64,000 nucleotides of DNA from Phytoseiulus persimilis (Eukaryota; Arthropoda; Arachnida; Mesostigmata; Phytoseiidae). The notes beneath the pieces are model-generated. The model saw only the letters and a program-made list of their open reading frames with translations. It searched no databases and was not told the DNA's origin. Below, piece after piece: positions 47,901 to 59,438 of this stretch (positions are counted from its first letter, which is position 1; every line of letters starts with the position of its first letter). A program made the translations under genes and the position numbers. Location: the NCBI GenBank assembly GCA_037576195.1, contig CM075102.1, forward strand, positions 38,622,745 through 38,686,744, given 5' to 3'.

Positions 47901-50900
47901 CGACCGTAACGTTCTTCGACGGAATCTCGACCGTAACGTTCTTCGACGGAATCTCGACCGTAACGTTCTTCGACGGAATCTCGACCGTAACGTTCCTCAA
48001 CGGAATCTCGACCGTAACGTTCCTCAACGGAATCCTGGCCGTCACTGTGTTCAACGAAATCCTGGCCGTCACTGTGTTCAACGAAATCCTGGCCGTCACT
48101 GTGTTCAACGAAATCCTGGCCGTCACTGTGTTCAACGAAATCCTGGCCGTCACTGTGTTCAACGAAATCCTGGCCGTCAGTGTGTTCAGCGAAATCCTGG
48201 CCGTCACTGCGTTCAGCGAAATCCTGGCCGTCACTGCGTTCAGCGAAATCCTGGCCGTCACTGCGTTCAGCGAAATCCTGGCCGTCACTGCGTTCAGCGA
48301 AATCCTGGCCGTCACTGCGTTCAGCGAAATCCTGGCCGTCACTGTGTTCATCGAAATCCTGGCCGTCACTGCGTTCAGCGAAATCCTGGCCGTCACTGCG
48401 TTCAGCGAAATCCTGGCCGTCACTGCGTTCAGCGAAATCCTGGCCGTCACTGCGTTCAGCGAAATCCTGGCCGTCACTGCGTTCAGCGAAATCCTGGCCG
48501 TCACTGCGTTCAGCGAAATCCTGGCCGTCACTGCGTTCAGCGAAATACTGGCCGTCACTGCGTTTAGCGAAATACTGGCCGTCACTGCGTTCAACGAAAT
48601 ACTGGCCGTCACTGTGTTCAAGGAAATCCTGGCCGTCACTGTGTTCAACGAAATCCTGGCCGTCACTGTGTTCAACGAAATCCTGGCCGTCACTGTGTTC
48701 AACGGAATCCTGGCCTTCACTGTTTTCAACAAAATCCTGGCCTTCACTGTTTTCAACAAAATCCTGGCCGTCACTGTGTTCGACGAAATCCTGGCCGTCA
48801 CTGTGTTCGACGAAATCCTGGCCGTCACTGTGTTCGACGAAATCCTGGTCGTCACTGTGTTCGACGAAATCCTGGCCGTCACTGTGTTCGACGAAATCCT
48901 GGTCGTCACTGTGTTCGACGAAATCCTGGCCGTCACTGTGTTCGACGAAATCCTGGCCGTCACTGTGTTCGACGAAATCCTGGCCGTCACTGTGTTCAGC
49001 GAAGTCCTGGCCGTAACTGTGGTCAGCGGAATCCTGGTCGTCACTGTGGTCAACGAAATCCTGGTCGTCACTGTGGTCAACGAAATCCTGGTCGTCACTG
49101 TGGTCAACGAAGTACTGGTCATCACTGTGGTCAACGAAGTACTGGTCGTCACTGTGGTCAACGAAATACTGGTCGTCACTGTGGTCAACGAAATACTGGT
49201 CGTCACTGTGGTCAACAAATCGTCGACCGTCATTTTGTTCAACGAAATCTCGACCGTCATTTTGTTCAACGAAATCTCGACCGTAATTTTGTTCAACGAA
49301 ATCTCGACCGTCACTGTGTTTAACGGAATCCTGGCCGTCACTGTGTTCATCGAAATCTCGACCGTCACTGTGTTCAACGAAATCTCGACCGTCACTGTGT
49401 TCAACGAAATCTCGACCGTCACTGTGCTCAACGAAATCTCGACCGTCACTGTGCTCAACAAAATCCTGGCCGTCACTGTGCTCAACAAAATCCTGGCCTT
49501 CACTGTGCTCAACGAAATCCTGGCCGTCACTGTGCTCAACAAAATCCTGGCCGTCACTGTGCTCAACAAAATCCTGGCCGTCACTGTGTTCAACGAAATC
49601 TTGACCCTCATTGTGTTCAACGAAATCTTGACCGTTACTGTGGTCAACGAAATCCTGGCCGTCATCAAGGTCAACGAAATCCTGGCCGTCACCAAGGTCA
49701 ACGAAATCCTGGCCGTCACTGTGGTCAACGAAATCCTGGCCGTCACTGTGTTCAACGGAATCCTCGTCGTCACTATGGTCAACGAAAGCCTGGCCGTCAC
49801 TGTGGTCAACGAAATCCTGGCCGTCACTGTGGTCAACGAGATCCTGGCCGTCACTGTGGTCAACGAGATCTCGACGGTAATCGTGTTCAACGAAATCTCG
49901 ACCATAATTGTGTTCAAAAAAACTTCGACCGTCACTATCTTCAGCGAAGCCTCGATCGCCGTGTTCTTCACGGACAGCCTGACCGTTACGTTCCCCAACG
50001 GAGCCTGGACCATTACGTTCCTCAGAGGCTGGAACAGTCCGGAAGAATAGGTGATCCCCGGAGTTCCGGAGACTCTCGCTTCCACTTGCCTCTGTTTGGA
50101 GCTCGCTTCCGGAACCTGGCAAATGCGAGGGACCCGTTAAGATTTCTGGGCTCAACTGAGCAGTGAAATCCATGAACTCAACCTGTGCGGAGTCCATTCC
50201 AGTTAGCGGAGCTGGGCACGATTCAATCGGCCTCCGTGACACACAGTCATCACTAGCCGCAGTCGGTTCCGTGGGCAGCACTTGCTCCAAACGGGCCCTC
50301 TTGAAAGGCACCAGGTCTACCGTTTCATTTCCTTCACGCTGTTCATGCTGCCGGTTCCAGACGTTCTCTTGCAGACATTCTGATTGCGAATGATGCTGGG
50401 GCGGACATTCGCCTTTGCGCTTCCGGGCCTTCCGTTGCAATTTAAGCCTGAGCCGATCCGGTGACTGTTTTTCTGCTCTCTTTTGTTTCTTCTTCTTTTT
50501 GGATGACTTTCTCCGCTGAGATCGTTGTTGCTCTGTTTGCAGCAAGACTTGCCCTCCCTCTCGTGTCGATTGCTCGTACAACTCTTGAGGGAGCTCTCGG
50601 TTTTGTTCCTCCGGGTGATGGCCTAGTCTGTCCTGTCGTTCCGGAGTCCCTCTTGACCATGGTTGATGCTCCGCGGGGTCCGCGAAGGCTTCTCTTCGTT
50701 TCCGTTCCCGTTGCTCGTTTTCCATCGGTACCCGATTAATTTCTCGTTCCACGGGCCGATGTAGTTGTTCGCTTCGCAGTCTTAGCTCCTGGTATAATTG
50801 TTGAAGTAACCTCTGATTTTCCCCGGGCTTGTTTTGCTTCGATTTCGGCAAAGGACGCTTTTCTTCCTCGTTCGGCTGTCCTGACTTCCCTCGTTGACGC

Positions 50901-51914
50901 TCTTCATAAAGAACCGATTGTTGCGGCTCAACAGGAATCTGCTGTGGGCGATGTCCCTGTGATTGTTTCAGCTCCTGTCTTCCGTGTGACTGTGGTATTT
51001 GTACGATCTGAGCCGTTTTTGCAGAGGTTGTTTCTCGACAAAAAACAGCTGCGGCATTGCTCGTTGAAGGTAAGCTATCGGTCGAGTCCTGGGGCTCTTG
51101 TGAGGCATACATGAGGCCGCGAGGCTGTGCTGATAATTGGGCTCCACAAGCCCTTTGTTGTCCTCCCTCCCGTCGCCAACTTTGTGGCTGCTCGACTCCA
51201 AGGGGATCCAAGCTCACTCCTGAAGAGGTCGCAGGTGCATCCGCGTCCGCAGTCGCTCTGGAATGGTCTGGCAGGCCGGAATGGAGAGTCGGGGCGGGAA
51301 GCCGTCCCTGCGTAGCCAAAAAACCATTCGTCGCTTGAATGAATTCATGAAAAGCAGTCATCATGAGCCGTAAAGCTAGACGAGCATACATCGATCGGAG
51401 AGATCGACCTTGATCGGCCTGAGCCAAAGCCAAACACTCCCGGAGCTTTTGTGGGAGATCAGGACACAGAGACATCGCTATGCTCGAGAAACGTTGGTAT
51501 TGCCAAGCACTGGCGGTAGAAACCCATGCGGGGGAGGGGGCAGGTCTAGATTCATCCGGACCGAGTGTATAAGTTGGGCTCGGAAGGCGAGCTAGGCCAC
51601 GACCTCCTTCGGAGTATTCAAAGGATTCGTAGCTGGGACTGTATGTTGGAGACGTGAGTCGGGCTGAGTCGTCGTACGAGGGGCATGATTCGTCAGACGA
51701 AGCGCGTCTCGATCCCCGACCTCGATCGGTTTCGTGTTCGTGGTATTGGTAAGGATTTTCGACCCATTCAAGTTCTGTGGGAGGAGGCGAGTTCACAAAT
51801 GTTTGGTATGATGTGCTGCATGGAGGGGAGTACCAATATTCTGGAAGAGCTCCCGGAGGTGAGAACCTAGAGTTGTCGTCAACGGCGGGGTAATACGGCG
51901 AGCCATCACAAATT
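44921..51914 (-). CDS. NCoR/SMRT-like corepressor with two SANT domains and a giant 9-residue repeat
   Basis: One exon of about 2331 codons. An acceptor with a pyrimidine tract (TTCCTCTTCGTTACAG, exon from 51914, phase 2) starts it; the upstream coding exon is not identified. Order: Pro/Ser/Tyr-rich start; Gln/Glu-rich region with KSSKKKKKQKR and FKRARLEQV, recalling the N-terminus of vertebrate NCoR; the repeat array (about 50035-46015); an Arg-rich segment; a deacetylase-activating/SANT1 domain near 45630-45470 (WTRHEREIF, NPKSFEKIASCLPDKT, YYMSK); a basic linker; SANT2 near 45080-44930 (ADEDVEKLTEALRRFGKNW). In the family, SANT1 binds and activates HDAC3 and SANT2 binds histone tails, giving repression by nuclear receptors. 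The repeat has no counterpart in known family members that I recall. Confidence 0.85.
46015..50035 (-). repeat. in-frame tandem array of a 27-bp unit, about 149 copies
   Basis: Nearly perfect 27-bp periodicity encodes a 9-residue unit, typically HSDGQDFVE. By position on the plus strand: 46.0-47.2 kb mainly RDG(K/Q)(G/A)Y(V/I)(E/D/G)E; 47.2-48.03 kb RYGR(N/D)SVEE; 48.03-49.0 kb HSDGQDFVE, with a block of RSDGQDFAE at about 48.19-48.59 kb; 49.02-49.21 kb HSDDQ(Y/D)FVD; then mixed units to 50.0 kb. The glycine-aspartate core is the most constant part. Neighbouring units are the most alike, which indicates local duplication and homogenisation. The encoded stretch is very acidic and probably disordered. 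The copy number is the array length divided by 27 and is approximate. Confidence 0.97.
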
Positions 51915-54281
51915 CTGTAACGAAGAGGAAGCGGGTCAAACAGGGTGGCAAGCGAATATGATTGGAATCGCGAGTTGAATGATAAGATAGGTGTTCTCGA
52001 AGCGAGTCATGGTCGCTCTGAGACTGTCTCCTCGGACCAAACAAGACCGCACGGGATACTGATTGATCCAGGTTCATTGGGTGGTTTATGAGAATCCGAC
52101 GGGGGTTGATATACCGCTGATATTCGCAGCATTATAGATTGACAGAAGCCACACGATTTACGAGTTAGAACCCACATGGGGGAATAGGGAGATCTATAGG
52201 CCGCTACGTCGCTCAACCGGCCACTCGACGGAGGCATAACTTGAAGACCTGGAAGGACCGAAAACCTCCTCGAGGGCGTATTGTGTTTTTCTCTTGGAGC
52301 TAATAACTCAACGGTATGATTGAAGTAGAGGATCGAAAATTTCAAGACGGTCTGCGAAAACTGGTTCCATCCCATAACTCGGTATCTCCAGTGGAGATTC
52401 AGTCGGTAACCTTCGCTCATACCTTCTGGAATCGTCCGCCATCGAGGATCTGGTAGGGAAAGATCGTATTCACGGAGCAGAATGGTGGGACATATTCTTC
52501 TTGAGGAACGCCTCAGTTGGGAACCGATGTAGCGTCTGGGGAAGGAAGAGGACATTCAACGATCAGGATAGAAGTCTCCAAATGTTCATAACAAGTATTC
52601 GTAGCCTCGCCGCGAATCTTCACGAACGTCCCTCTCTGAGCAGAGTCCCAAAAGGGCCGGATGCTCATCAACTAGTAGTGAGTATCCGAGCGACAGATAT
52701 ACTGTGTTGTTCGGGGTAGAAAGCTACGTTTACAGGATTCGAAGTTGACGGGGCGAGAACGAGCATTCGTTCCTTAGAAGTGAAACAGCGGAACTGGATG
52801 ACCGATTCGCCATAATGCTGCTCACCTACTGTCGATCAGCCAGTGAGACACTTTTCGCCGCTGCACACAAACGAGGAAACGAATTTGCAGCGCACGAGCG
52901 GAAATTACTCGTGGGTCTCAGCTGTACGAGTCTCAATTGGCTCTTCAATCCTTGTTTCCCGATATCGGCGGCTCTTCATGACAACAAACATGTGTACGTT
53001 CATACCTCGCTCTCGCAGCGAGCCGCAAGGGGCCTCAGAACAGCTCTCCACTGCAATTAAAATTCCTCCAGCGTCGGATTCTGACAAAGCACCCGAGTAC
53101 TGTGCGCGAGGAAGATTTTTCTATCCGGATGGTTCGATCCATCAACTCATCACCGTTCTCAGCCTCAGGAGCCGCGGAATGACTGAAAACATGGCTTCTC
53201 GTGTTCGTTTTGAGTAAACCCAGTGTTCTAGCCAGAACCGACGGCTATATTCAAGCTTTTCCCACGATTGCGAAGATCTTCGTCGTTGATTGGACGATCC
53301 ATGCTTGTCGCTCGAGCCGGTTGAAACATTTGGACGAACGGAGGTGCGGAACTCGGTAACAATTGCTGTCTGAGAACGAGGGCCTTAATTCGGGCTCGGA
53401 TTTGCTCTGACTTTGGAAGATTTTTCCCTCAATACTCGCATTTCTCGAAGAGAGTGCCACTTCACTGTACGTTCAGGCTTCTGTCCCTACCGATTCCTGG
53501 CGATCAGATTCAAAATGGTAATGAACGAAGGGAGGGTAGCCCGCTGAGTCGGGACAATCAAGACCATCGAAGTTTACAAACATTCTGAGTCGCCACGAAG
53601 ATGTTTTTTTATTACATTGCACCACAACACATCAGTAATTTGGTTACGAATAAGACCAACATTCTCGTCTTAGCAGAATTGAAAATCTTCAGGAGGCTCG
53701 AGAATACGAAAAAAAAGAGACTCGCCGAAGCGATTGCCCCTTTCCTTCAGAAATAGAATAATAAGATACTTTTGGATACATTCTGAAATTCTCACGACAC
53801 GGCTTTTGTGTGTGCCGAACTCCGGGAGACTCGACTTACAACATTCGAGAGGAGAAAGAGAGATTCGAGCTTTTGCACCGATTGCCGTTATTGTCAGCGA
53901 TTCACCTCCTCCGAATGGCGTATCGAGCGAAATCTCGCTCCGAAGATGTTCCAGGTGGCACCCGAAAGAAAGCAAAGCAGAACTCGATCATCGACGATGG
54001 CGCACAACTCAACCTTGCATCACTTTTCATGAAAGCCACGGGAAAATCCCCCACAATTATTACAATTCGTTTCTCTAGGGATGCATCCAAACTCCACCGT
54101 GTGCCACTCCCAAAACACTGATGGCTATGTTCACTGTGTTTCTCTCTGGGACTGATGTTCCCGAAGTACCGAATCGACTCTCATCCACAGCTACCCAGTC
54201 TTAATGGATCTGCAACCGATTTTACTCGAATTCCTATCTTTTTTCTTAACACGCTCATCCTGGAATAGCGCTTCCTCGCAG
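51915..54281. other. region upstream of the corepressor's large exon
   Basis: The first coding exon(s) of the corepressor should lie here on the minus strand. A minus-strand frame at 52555-52007 is protein-like (Pro, Arg, Ser) and has possible donors such as AAG/GTATGAG near 52410, but no phase-2 donor that clearly joins 51914. Other frames at 52.8-54.1 kb on both strands look like chance. No mobile element ends were found. Confidence 0.3.
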
Positions 54282-56420
54282 CTAGCAGCGGGGTCGGTAA
54301 CCTTCCGTCGAGTCCGCTCCTCCCGGGGAATTCATTTGTTGCATTAGCAAATCTCGTAAACCCTGCGGAACTTCGAGACGATTGAAGTCTCCTGGTTGCT
54401 GCGTGTACTGCTCGAACGAATGGTGGCCCATCTGTGGCTGCTGCAACACGACGGATTGCGCCTGTAGCTGTGCTTGCTGATTAGCATGTAGCTCCTGTTC
54501 GTGTGCAGTCTGTTTCTTCGTGGATTTTCTCTGCTTCTTTGGCTGTGGCTGAGGGAGTCTCAGCGGGCTCAGGCGCATCTGCTCATAAGGTCGAGGGAGC
54601 TTTCGCGGGCTTTGACGTAGCTGCTCGTATTGCTGCTCTGGCGGTTTCGGTTGCTCCACCCGTTGCTGCGGCATCAGCTCTGTTGGGAGCAGTTGCGCTA
54701 CACCGAGTCCCGATAGTAACATCCTTTGGTTTCGCTCGAAGTCCTGCAGGAGTTGAGCTCGTCGCGTCTGCTCGTCTTGTTCTGATTGAGCATGTGCTTT
54801 CTGCGATTTCCTGGAATACCGCTGTTTCTTCGGAGGCAGAGAACGAACTATCTCTTTCATCTGTGATAGAGTGCCTGAGTTCCCCACGGGTGGCTGCGGT
54901 CGTTGCAGCGCGTTTTGTTTCAGGAATCCTGTCAGGTCATCTGGACGCTCCCCATATTGCTGCGGAACTGGCTCCTGGTGCATCGGGAGCGGTGAGTCCC
55001 GCTTCGAGATTTCTTGCGCCCGACGTTGTCCACGGCCTCTGTTACTCGATGAAGCTTGATCATGGGCTCCTCGCGGCTGAATGTTCAGGAGGAATTTTGT
55101 CAGATCTTGTTGTATCCTCTGCATGTCAGATACGCTTCGTTCTTGTGGCGCAATATTTCCAGCCTCGTGAGGAGGAGGTGGTCCCCGGAGTTCGTCAGAC
55201 GATAACGGTACAGCCGGAGAAGGACCTGCTCGCGCAACGTCTCCAGCAGCCGGCCCCCGAGCTGGTGGGATCAACGGGAATTCCTTCGAAAACTCTGGCG
55301 CCCGCTTTTGGCCTCGGCCACTCTCAGTCGGCTGAGAGTGCGATTGAGCTACTCTCCGCGTGAATGGCAGACTCAAATCGACGACGTCTTGTTGGTCCGC
55401 ATCCACTGCAAACTTCGCAGGTCGAGCTGGAAGTCCGAGTTCTCTGCTCTCTGCCCATGCGCTCAGAAGAGATCCTGGTTTGGGATCACTTCGGGGATCA
55501 GCAGCCGCAGAAGGTGGAGCCGTTGGGGAGGAAGTAAGCAGTGGATCCACATTAGCGTTGGTCATCAACGACGTCTGAGGCAGCTGTAGCTGATATGAAA
55601 GTTCACCTACTGGCGCCTCCTGAGCTTGCAGCTGCGGGCTTTCTTCTGCACACTGCTTCAGCTCAAGTTGTTCTTTCGGCGGTGAGTGATCGGATCGGCG
55701 TTTCTTGGCCGGTGTGAGAGAATCCGTGTCTCCGTGTCGCTTTGACTCGTTTTGCTCCTGCTGTTGTTGCTGACATCCTGGTTTTTGTATGGAGTCTGGC
55801 AGAACTTCCTGCACCCGTTCTGCTGCCGGGTCATGCGGGAGTTGTTGGTGTTCATCCGGTTGCTCTGAGCGTTTCTCCGGCGGTTCCATCAGCCCCTGTT
55901 GGTCTCTTGGCGACGACAGGTGATTTAGGGAAGACTGTATTGTACTTTGTTCGAGGTTCACATCTCGCTGATGTTTCGCATGGGTGGGCTGAAGTGAGAA
56001 TTGCTCTCGCAGGGATTGTTCCTCCTGGAGCTGCAAAAGCTGCTCAAGTGAGAGTTTCTGAAACCTCGGTTGATTCTGCACCAACTCATAGTACAACTCT
56101 TGGAGCAGCCTTATTTCCTTCTCTCGGGGGTTCTGCTTGAATGTGTAGCGCTGACGGGGCTGTGCCGCTTTTGGCTGGTCGCGTTGGACAGTTTGTGGCT
56201 TTTGGGCTCGTTGCGTTTCTTGGCGAGCTCCCGGCTCATCGAGTCCGGTGATATTCGAAGAGGACGCACGTTTTCTCTGATCCTTGACCTTCGCACTCTT
56301 GCCAGACGGGACGGATGAGTCCATGCGAGCGGGACTCATTAGCGATGAGCACCGGAGATCCTCAGGGGTCAGTGCGGGCAACGGGCTCGCCTGAACATGG
56401 GTCATCTGAAACTCACTCAT
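54282..56420 (-). CDS. Gln/Pro-rich protein of 712 aa, related to the corepressor N-terminus
   Basis: A single open frame from an ATG at 56420, with an in-frame TAA directly before it, to a TAG at 54282. There is no globular domain. It is rich in Gln, Pro, Ser and Leu, with a polyglutamine run and basic patches (AKKRRS, PKKQRKS). Its motif KQNPREKEIRLLQELYYEL is close to KQNKPGENQRLLQQLYQEL in the large corepressor exon just downstream on the same strand, and both are followed by Gln-rich and basic segments. I infer a partial tandem duplicate of the corepressor N-terminal half, or an upstream exon of the same gene. A simple splice from its end to 51914 does not keep phase. Function unknown; a nuclear, transcription-related role is the obvious guess. 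Confidence 0.6.
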   Translation of the reverse strand: MSEFQMTHVQASPLPALTPEDLRCSSLMSPARMDSSVPSGKSAKVKDQRKRASSSNITGLDEPGARQETQRAQKPQTVQRDQPKAAQPRQRYTFKQNPREKEIRLLQELYYELVQNQPRFQKLSLEQLLQLQEEQSLREQFSLQPTHAKHQRDVNLEQSTIQSSLNHLSSPRDQQGLMEPPEKRSEQPDEHQQLPHDPAAERVQEVLPDSIQKPGCQQQQQEQNESKRHGDTDSLTPAKKRRSDHSPPKEQLELKQCAEESPQLQAQEAPVGELSYQLQLPQTSLMTNANVDPLLTSSPTAPPSAAADPRSDPKPGSLLSAWAESRELGLPARPAKFAVDADQQDVVDLSLPFTRRVAQSHSQPTESGRGQKRAPEFSKEFPLIPPARGPAAGDVARAGPSPAVPLSSDELRGPPPPHEAGNIAPQERSVSDMQRIQQDLTKFLLNIQPRGAHDQASSSNRGRGQRRAQEISKRDSPLPMHQEPVPQQYGERPDDLTGFLKQNALQRPQPPVGNSGTLSQMKEIVRSLPPKKQRYSRKSQKAHAQSEQDEQTRRAQLLQDFERNQRMLLSGLGVAQLLPTELMPQQRVEQPKPPEQQYEQLRQSPRKLPRPYEQMRLSPLRLPQPQPKKQRKSTKKQTAHEQELHANQQAQLQAQSVVLQQPQMGHHSFEQYTQQPGDFNRLEVPQGLRDLLMQQMNSPGGADSTEGYRPRC

Positions 56421-58596
56421 TTATAGCGTTTGTAGAAGCTGCTGAAGCCCGATAAGAGTTGAGGCTGAGAGCGGGTCGGTCAGATTGTGCTCGCTAGAAA
56501 GGTGCGCCAATGAACGGGGGAAGTTCAGGAATCACCATCGGCTCTGCAACGAGAGAGGGCGGGAACACGAATCAATTTCAAGTCGGAATCGTTGATGCTC
56601 GAGGTGGAACGGTCACCGGATGCGGTCGCGATAACGCACCGCGTCGCCCCCCACCGCGTGCAGATCTGTCGGTCCTAGAGAAAAACGCGAGTTCAGAGAG
56701 CAATCAGTGTTGCGCCCCTAGTGATCCGAACACCGGACTCATGAAGAGAACTCTGCTCTGCTCTCGCTGATAGGGCGCTTCCGAACTCCTGCCTGCTTTC
56801 ATGATCAGTTTGGAGGGAAACAAACAATGACTGCCGTACGGCTTCTGTAACATTGATGACTAGTCTGACGGAGGCTCATTGTTTCTTATGCTCACACTCC
56901 TTCGAGTTGAAAATGCTCACGTAATAATACTCACGTAGCCTAGCTCCCTCGAAGCACATGAGCACCAACCAGAGAAAAGCGTGACGATGTTCGAAAACTC
57001 TCACGTCTCAGCTGGGCACATTGGTTGTGATTAGTATGCTCGCCGCGCGTCTCCCGATCCCCGATATCAGCAGCTTCTGAGGACATTCACGTATGAACTG
57101 GTTGCGTTGCATGTTTTGCTACGGGGTACTTTGACGACCGGCGGCCGCGTCAGCCTCGACTGATTCTAGCTGGAGCTATCTTCCCCGTCTCCGTGTTTCC
57201 TCCTTGTACGATCTCTCGTGCTGCAATGAAAGAACTCGAATGAGGAGGACACCATCCCAGTGCGCTCGCCCGATTCCCCGCGCGCATGTTTCTGAGTAAT
57301 TTCACTAATGTAATTTGCCTACAACACCATCCACGAATCAACAGTGTTCGCTGATTTCTCTTGTCAAAATCGGAATCCAGCCTCGCTTTAGATAGGAATT
57401 CGGAAGCAACATGCTGCGGAAAGCCTATTGACAGACCCGATAAGACCGGTTTTCGAGAAGAAGATGAATCATGGGCCCATGCTACCCATCAACGATTAGA
57501 TCTTAGAATCCGTGTATCTGTTGGTTTACGCCCAGCAGATACCTACCACAATTTCGCGAAGAGTAGTCGCGCTCCATTCGTGGAAGAGCTCTGGACCTCG
57601 TCCGTCATCATAATTGCCATATAGCTTTTCTGTTCCACCTTGTTCATAATTTTCGGTGATTTTTCGAGAGCTGCCCACCGACTTGAACGCCCTTACACCC
57701 TGTGAGCCGCCTCGTGGTCTGAAACTCAGCGATTACTTGATGCATGGTAGAGCAGGCTGCTTTGCGTCATCAAATTCAGATGAGTACGCGAACGACGCAG
57801 AAGAGAATTCGGTGCTATCGTAGTGTCAAACAAGATCTCTCCCATTGAATCGAACCAGGAAGCATAGAGATGCTCTGAACCGCGACCCGCCCTCTCGAGC
57901 GAATCTTTATCAGTTCCCTGGAAGTTTCGATACATACCGGTGACGCTCCGACTTCTACGATCGAGACAGTGGCCTTGCGCCTTCGTGGCCAAACAGGTAG
58001 CTCAGAGCAGCGGTCGGCAACAGAGAGTTTGGAGGTCCAAGCGAAGGCGAGCGATTGAACTGCACGAGGCTCCCACAATTCCTCTCATTTCCCAGAATGC
58101 TCATATTCCAGTAAGCTCATTTGGCGGAGTATGCCGTTCCATGGCGGCGGATTCATGAATCCGAGGTGGCGTTCTGTGCCGGTCGGCGTCCCTTGATGCG
58201 ATATCCAGCGGAAGTTCGCGGCAGCTGTAGTATACCATGCTGGGATGGAGTTTGAAAAGCAGTCGTCTTCGCGTCCACGATGATGATAGATGATTCCGGC
58301 ACTATAAGGAATGCACTTCTTCGAAGATCCTTCAATGACCTCTTGCAGATTGCAATAAGCATATCTCCCCCAGTCTGCCACCGCGGATGATCAAGGACTG
58401 GATTATGGTATCTCTCGAACGTCATGTATTTTTCACTCGCAAAGACACGTTTACAACTTGGAGAGTCAGAATCTGCTGAGAGATCGGTAACCGCCTGGGA
58501 TAGTCAAATTCTACAACGGAAAAAGATGGCAGAGGCCGTCGAAGACCGGAACAGGCGGATTATCCCCGACGCAGAGCACGATGACACTGATAACAG
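56421..58596. other. unassigned sequence
   Basis: The first few hundred bases above the 712-aa frame are GC-rich and could contain its promoter and 5' leader. The rest has short frames on both strands with no recognisable domain or splice chain. Confidence 0.35.
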
Positions 58597-58618
58597 CCCC
58601 CCCCCCCCCCCCCCCCCC
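58597..58618. repeat. homopolymer of 22 C
   Basis: An uninterrupted run of C. Such runs are unstable and prone to sequencing error; the flanks look unremarkable. Confidence 0.9.
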
Positions 58619-58808
58619 AAAGATATGGCCTGAATACCGCGACACGGCTATTGGAGGATACAGGCGTAATCACCACATGGAGAGGATGGCAATCGGTAAT
58701 GTTTTGGTCGACAGGAGGCAGTGCACCGACTAGCAACTAGTGGGTCCGGATCTCACGAGAGTTTTGTGAGGACATCCTTGCGTCAATTTGGGTCCGAATG
58801 AGCGGTGT

Positions 58809-58920
58809 CCTCCCGATGTACCGAAAACTATTGCTACGGAAACTGGGAGGGCCGAGAGAGGAGCCCGCTGCGACGAAAACAATTTTTCTCGTTTCAATAG
58901 TCAAGCTGCTCGACCATCCG
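58809..58920 (+). repeat. diverged gag-like fragment, plus copy
   Basis: Translates to PPDVPKTIATETG...NNFSRFNSQA, which aligns with the minus-strand segment at 59546-59439. The two are inverted relative to each other, about 500 bp apart, and alike at both DNA and protein level. The FxRFDGQA-like motif recalls the start of retrotransposon Gag proteins, but that is only a resemblance. It could also be a decayed host exon duplicated in inverse orientation. Confidence 0.35.
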
Positions 58921-59438
58921 CTTGGCCGAGCTGCGAGGGTTCCTGGTCGCTGATATCCTGGTTATTTGAGGGGAGTCACAGCGTCATGTGCACAACGACG
59001 AGTCCGACTGGGGTTTTCTTGATTAGCGAGCGAGACGATACTGATGAATTAAGATGAGCTTGGTAACTGAGTATCAGATGGTGCTGAAATATAAGTGGAG
59101 CTGGGGTAGCACTCGGTAGCATCACTCAGTGGATCTTTCGCGCCTTCCCGGCATAAGACAGTTCACGACGCTCCAATTATAGCTCTCGATTCCGGTGAGA
59201 TTACCTCGGTAGATACGCTATGGAGCCGATAGTGACAGTCTTCTCTCTGATTTAATGTACATGGATTCAGTAGCTGTGGGGATTGTGAATGCGCAGCGGA
59301 AACCGATGCCTTGGTACGAGCCGATAAGGAGAGATTTTCCCAGAGCTCATTGTACTCATTCAAGTTGCGTGATTTGTCTTTTGATTTCTTCTTCCTCACG
59401 CAAGTTCAGTCCCTCAGACTCTGTGCTGCGCACAGAAG

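Noticed and set aside
46015..50035. CRISPR array
   Set aside because: The repeat units are directly adjacent with no unique spacers, lie in frame within a coding exon, and the host is eukaryotic.
45928..50085. Very long frames on the plus strand (879 and 1353 codons) and a second minus frame (1307 codons)
   Set aside because: They lie wholly on the 27-bp repeat array and stay open only because the unit has no stop in those frames. The encoded peptides are pure repeat with no domain.
51793..52077. Minus-strand ATG frame at 52077 as the corepressor's first exon
   Set aside because: It lacks a proper phase-2 donor before the acceptor at 51915-51920 and runs out of frame with the large exon. 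The true upstream exon remains unknown.
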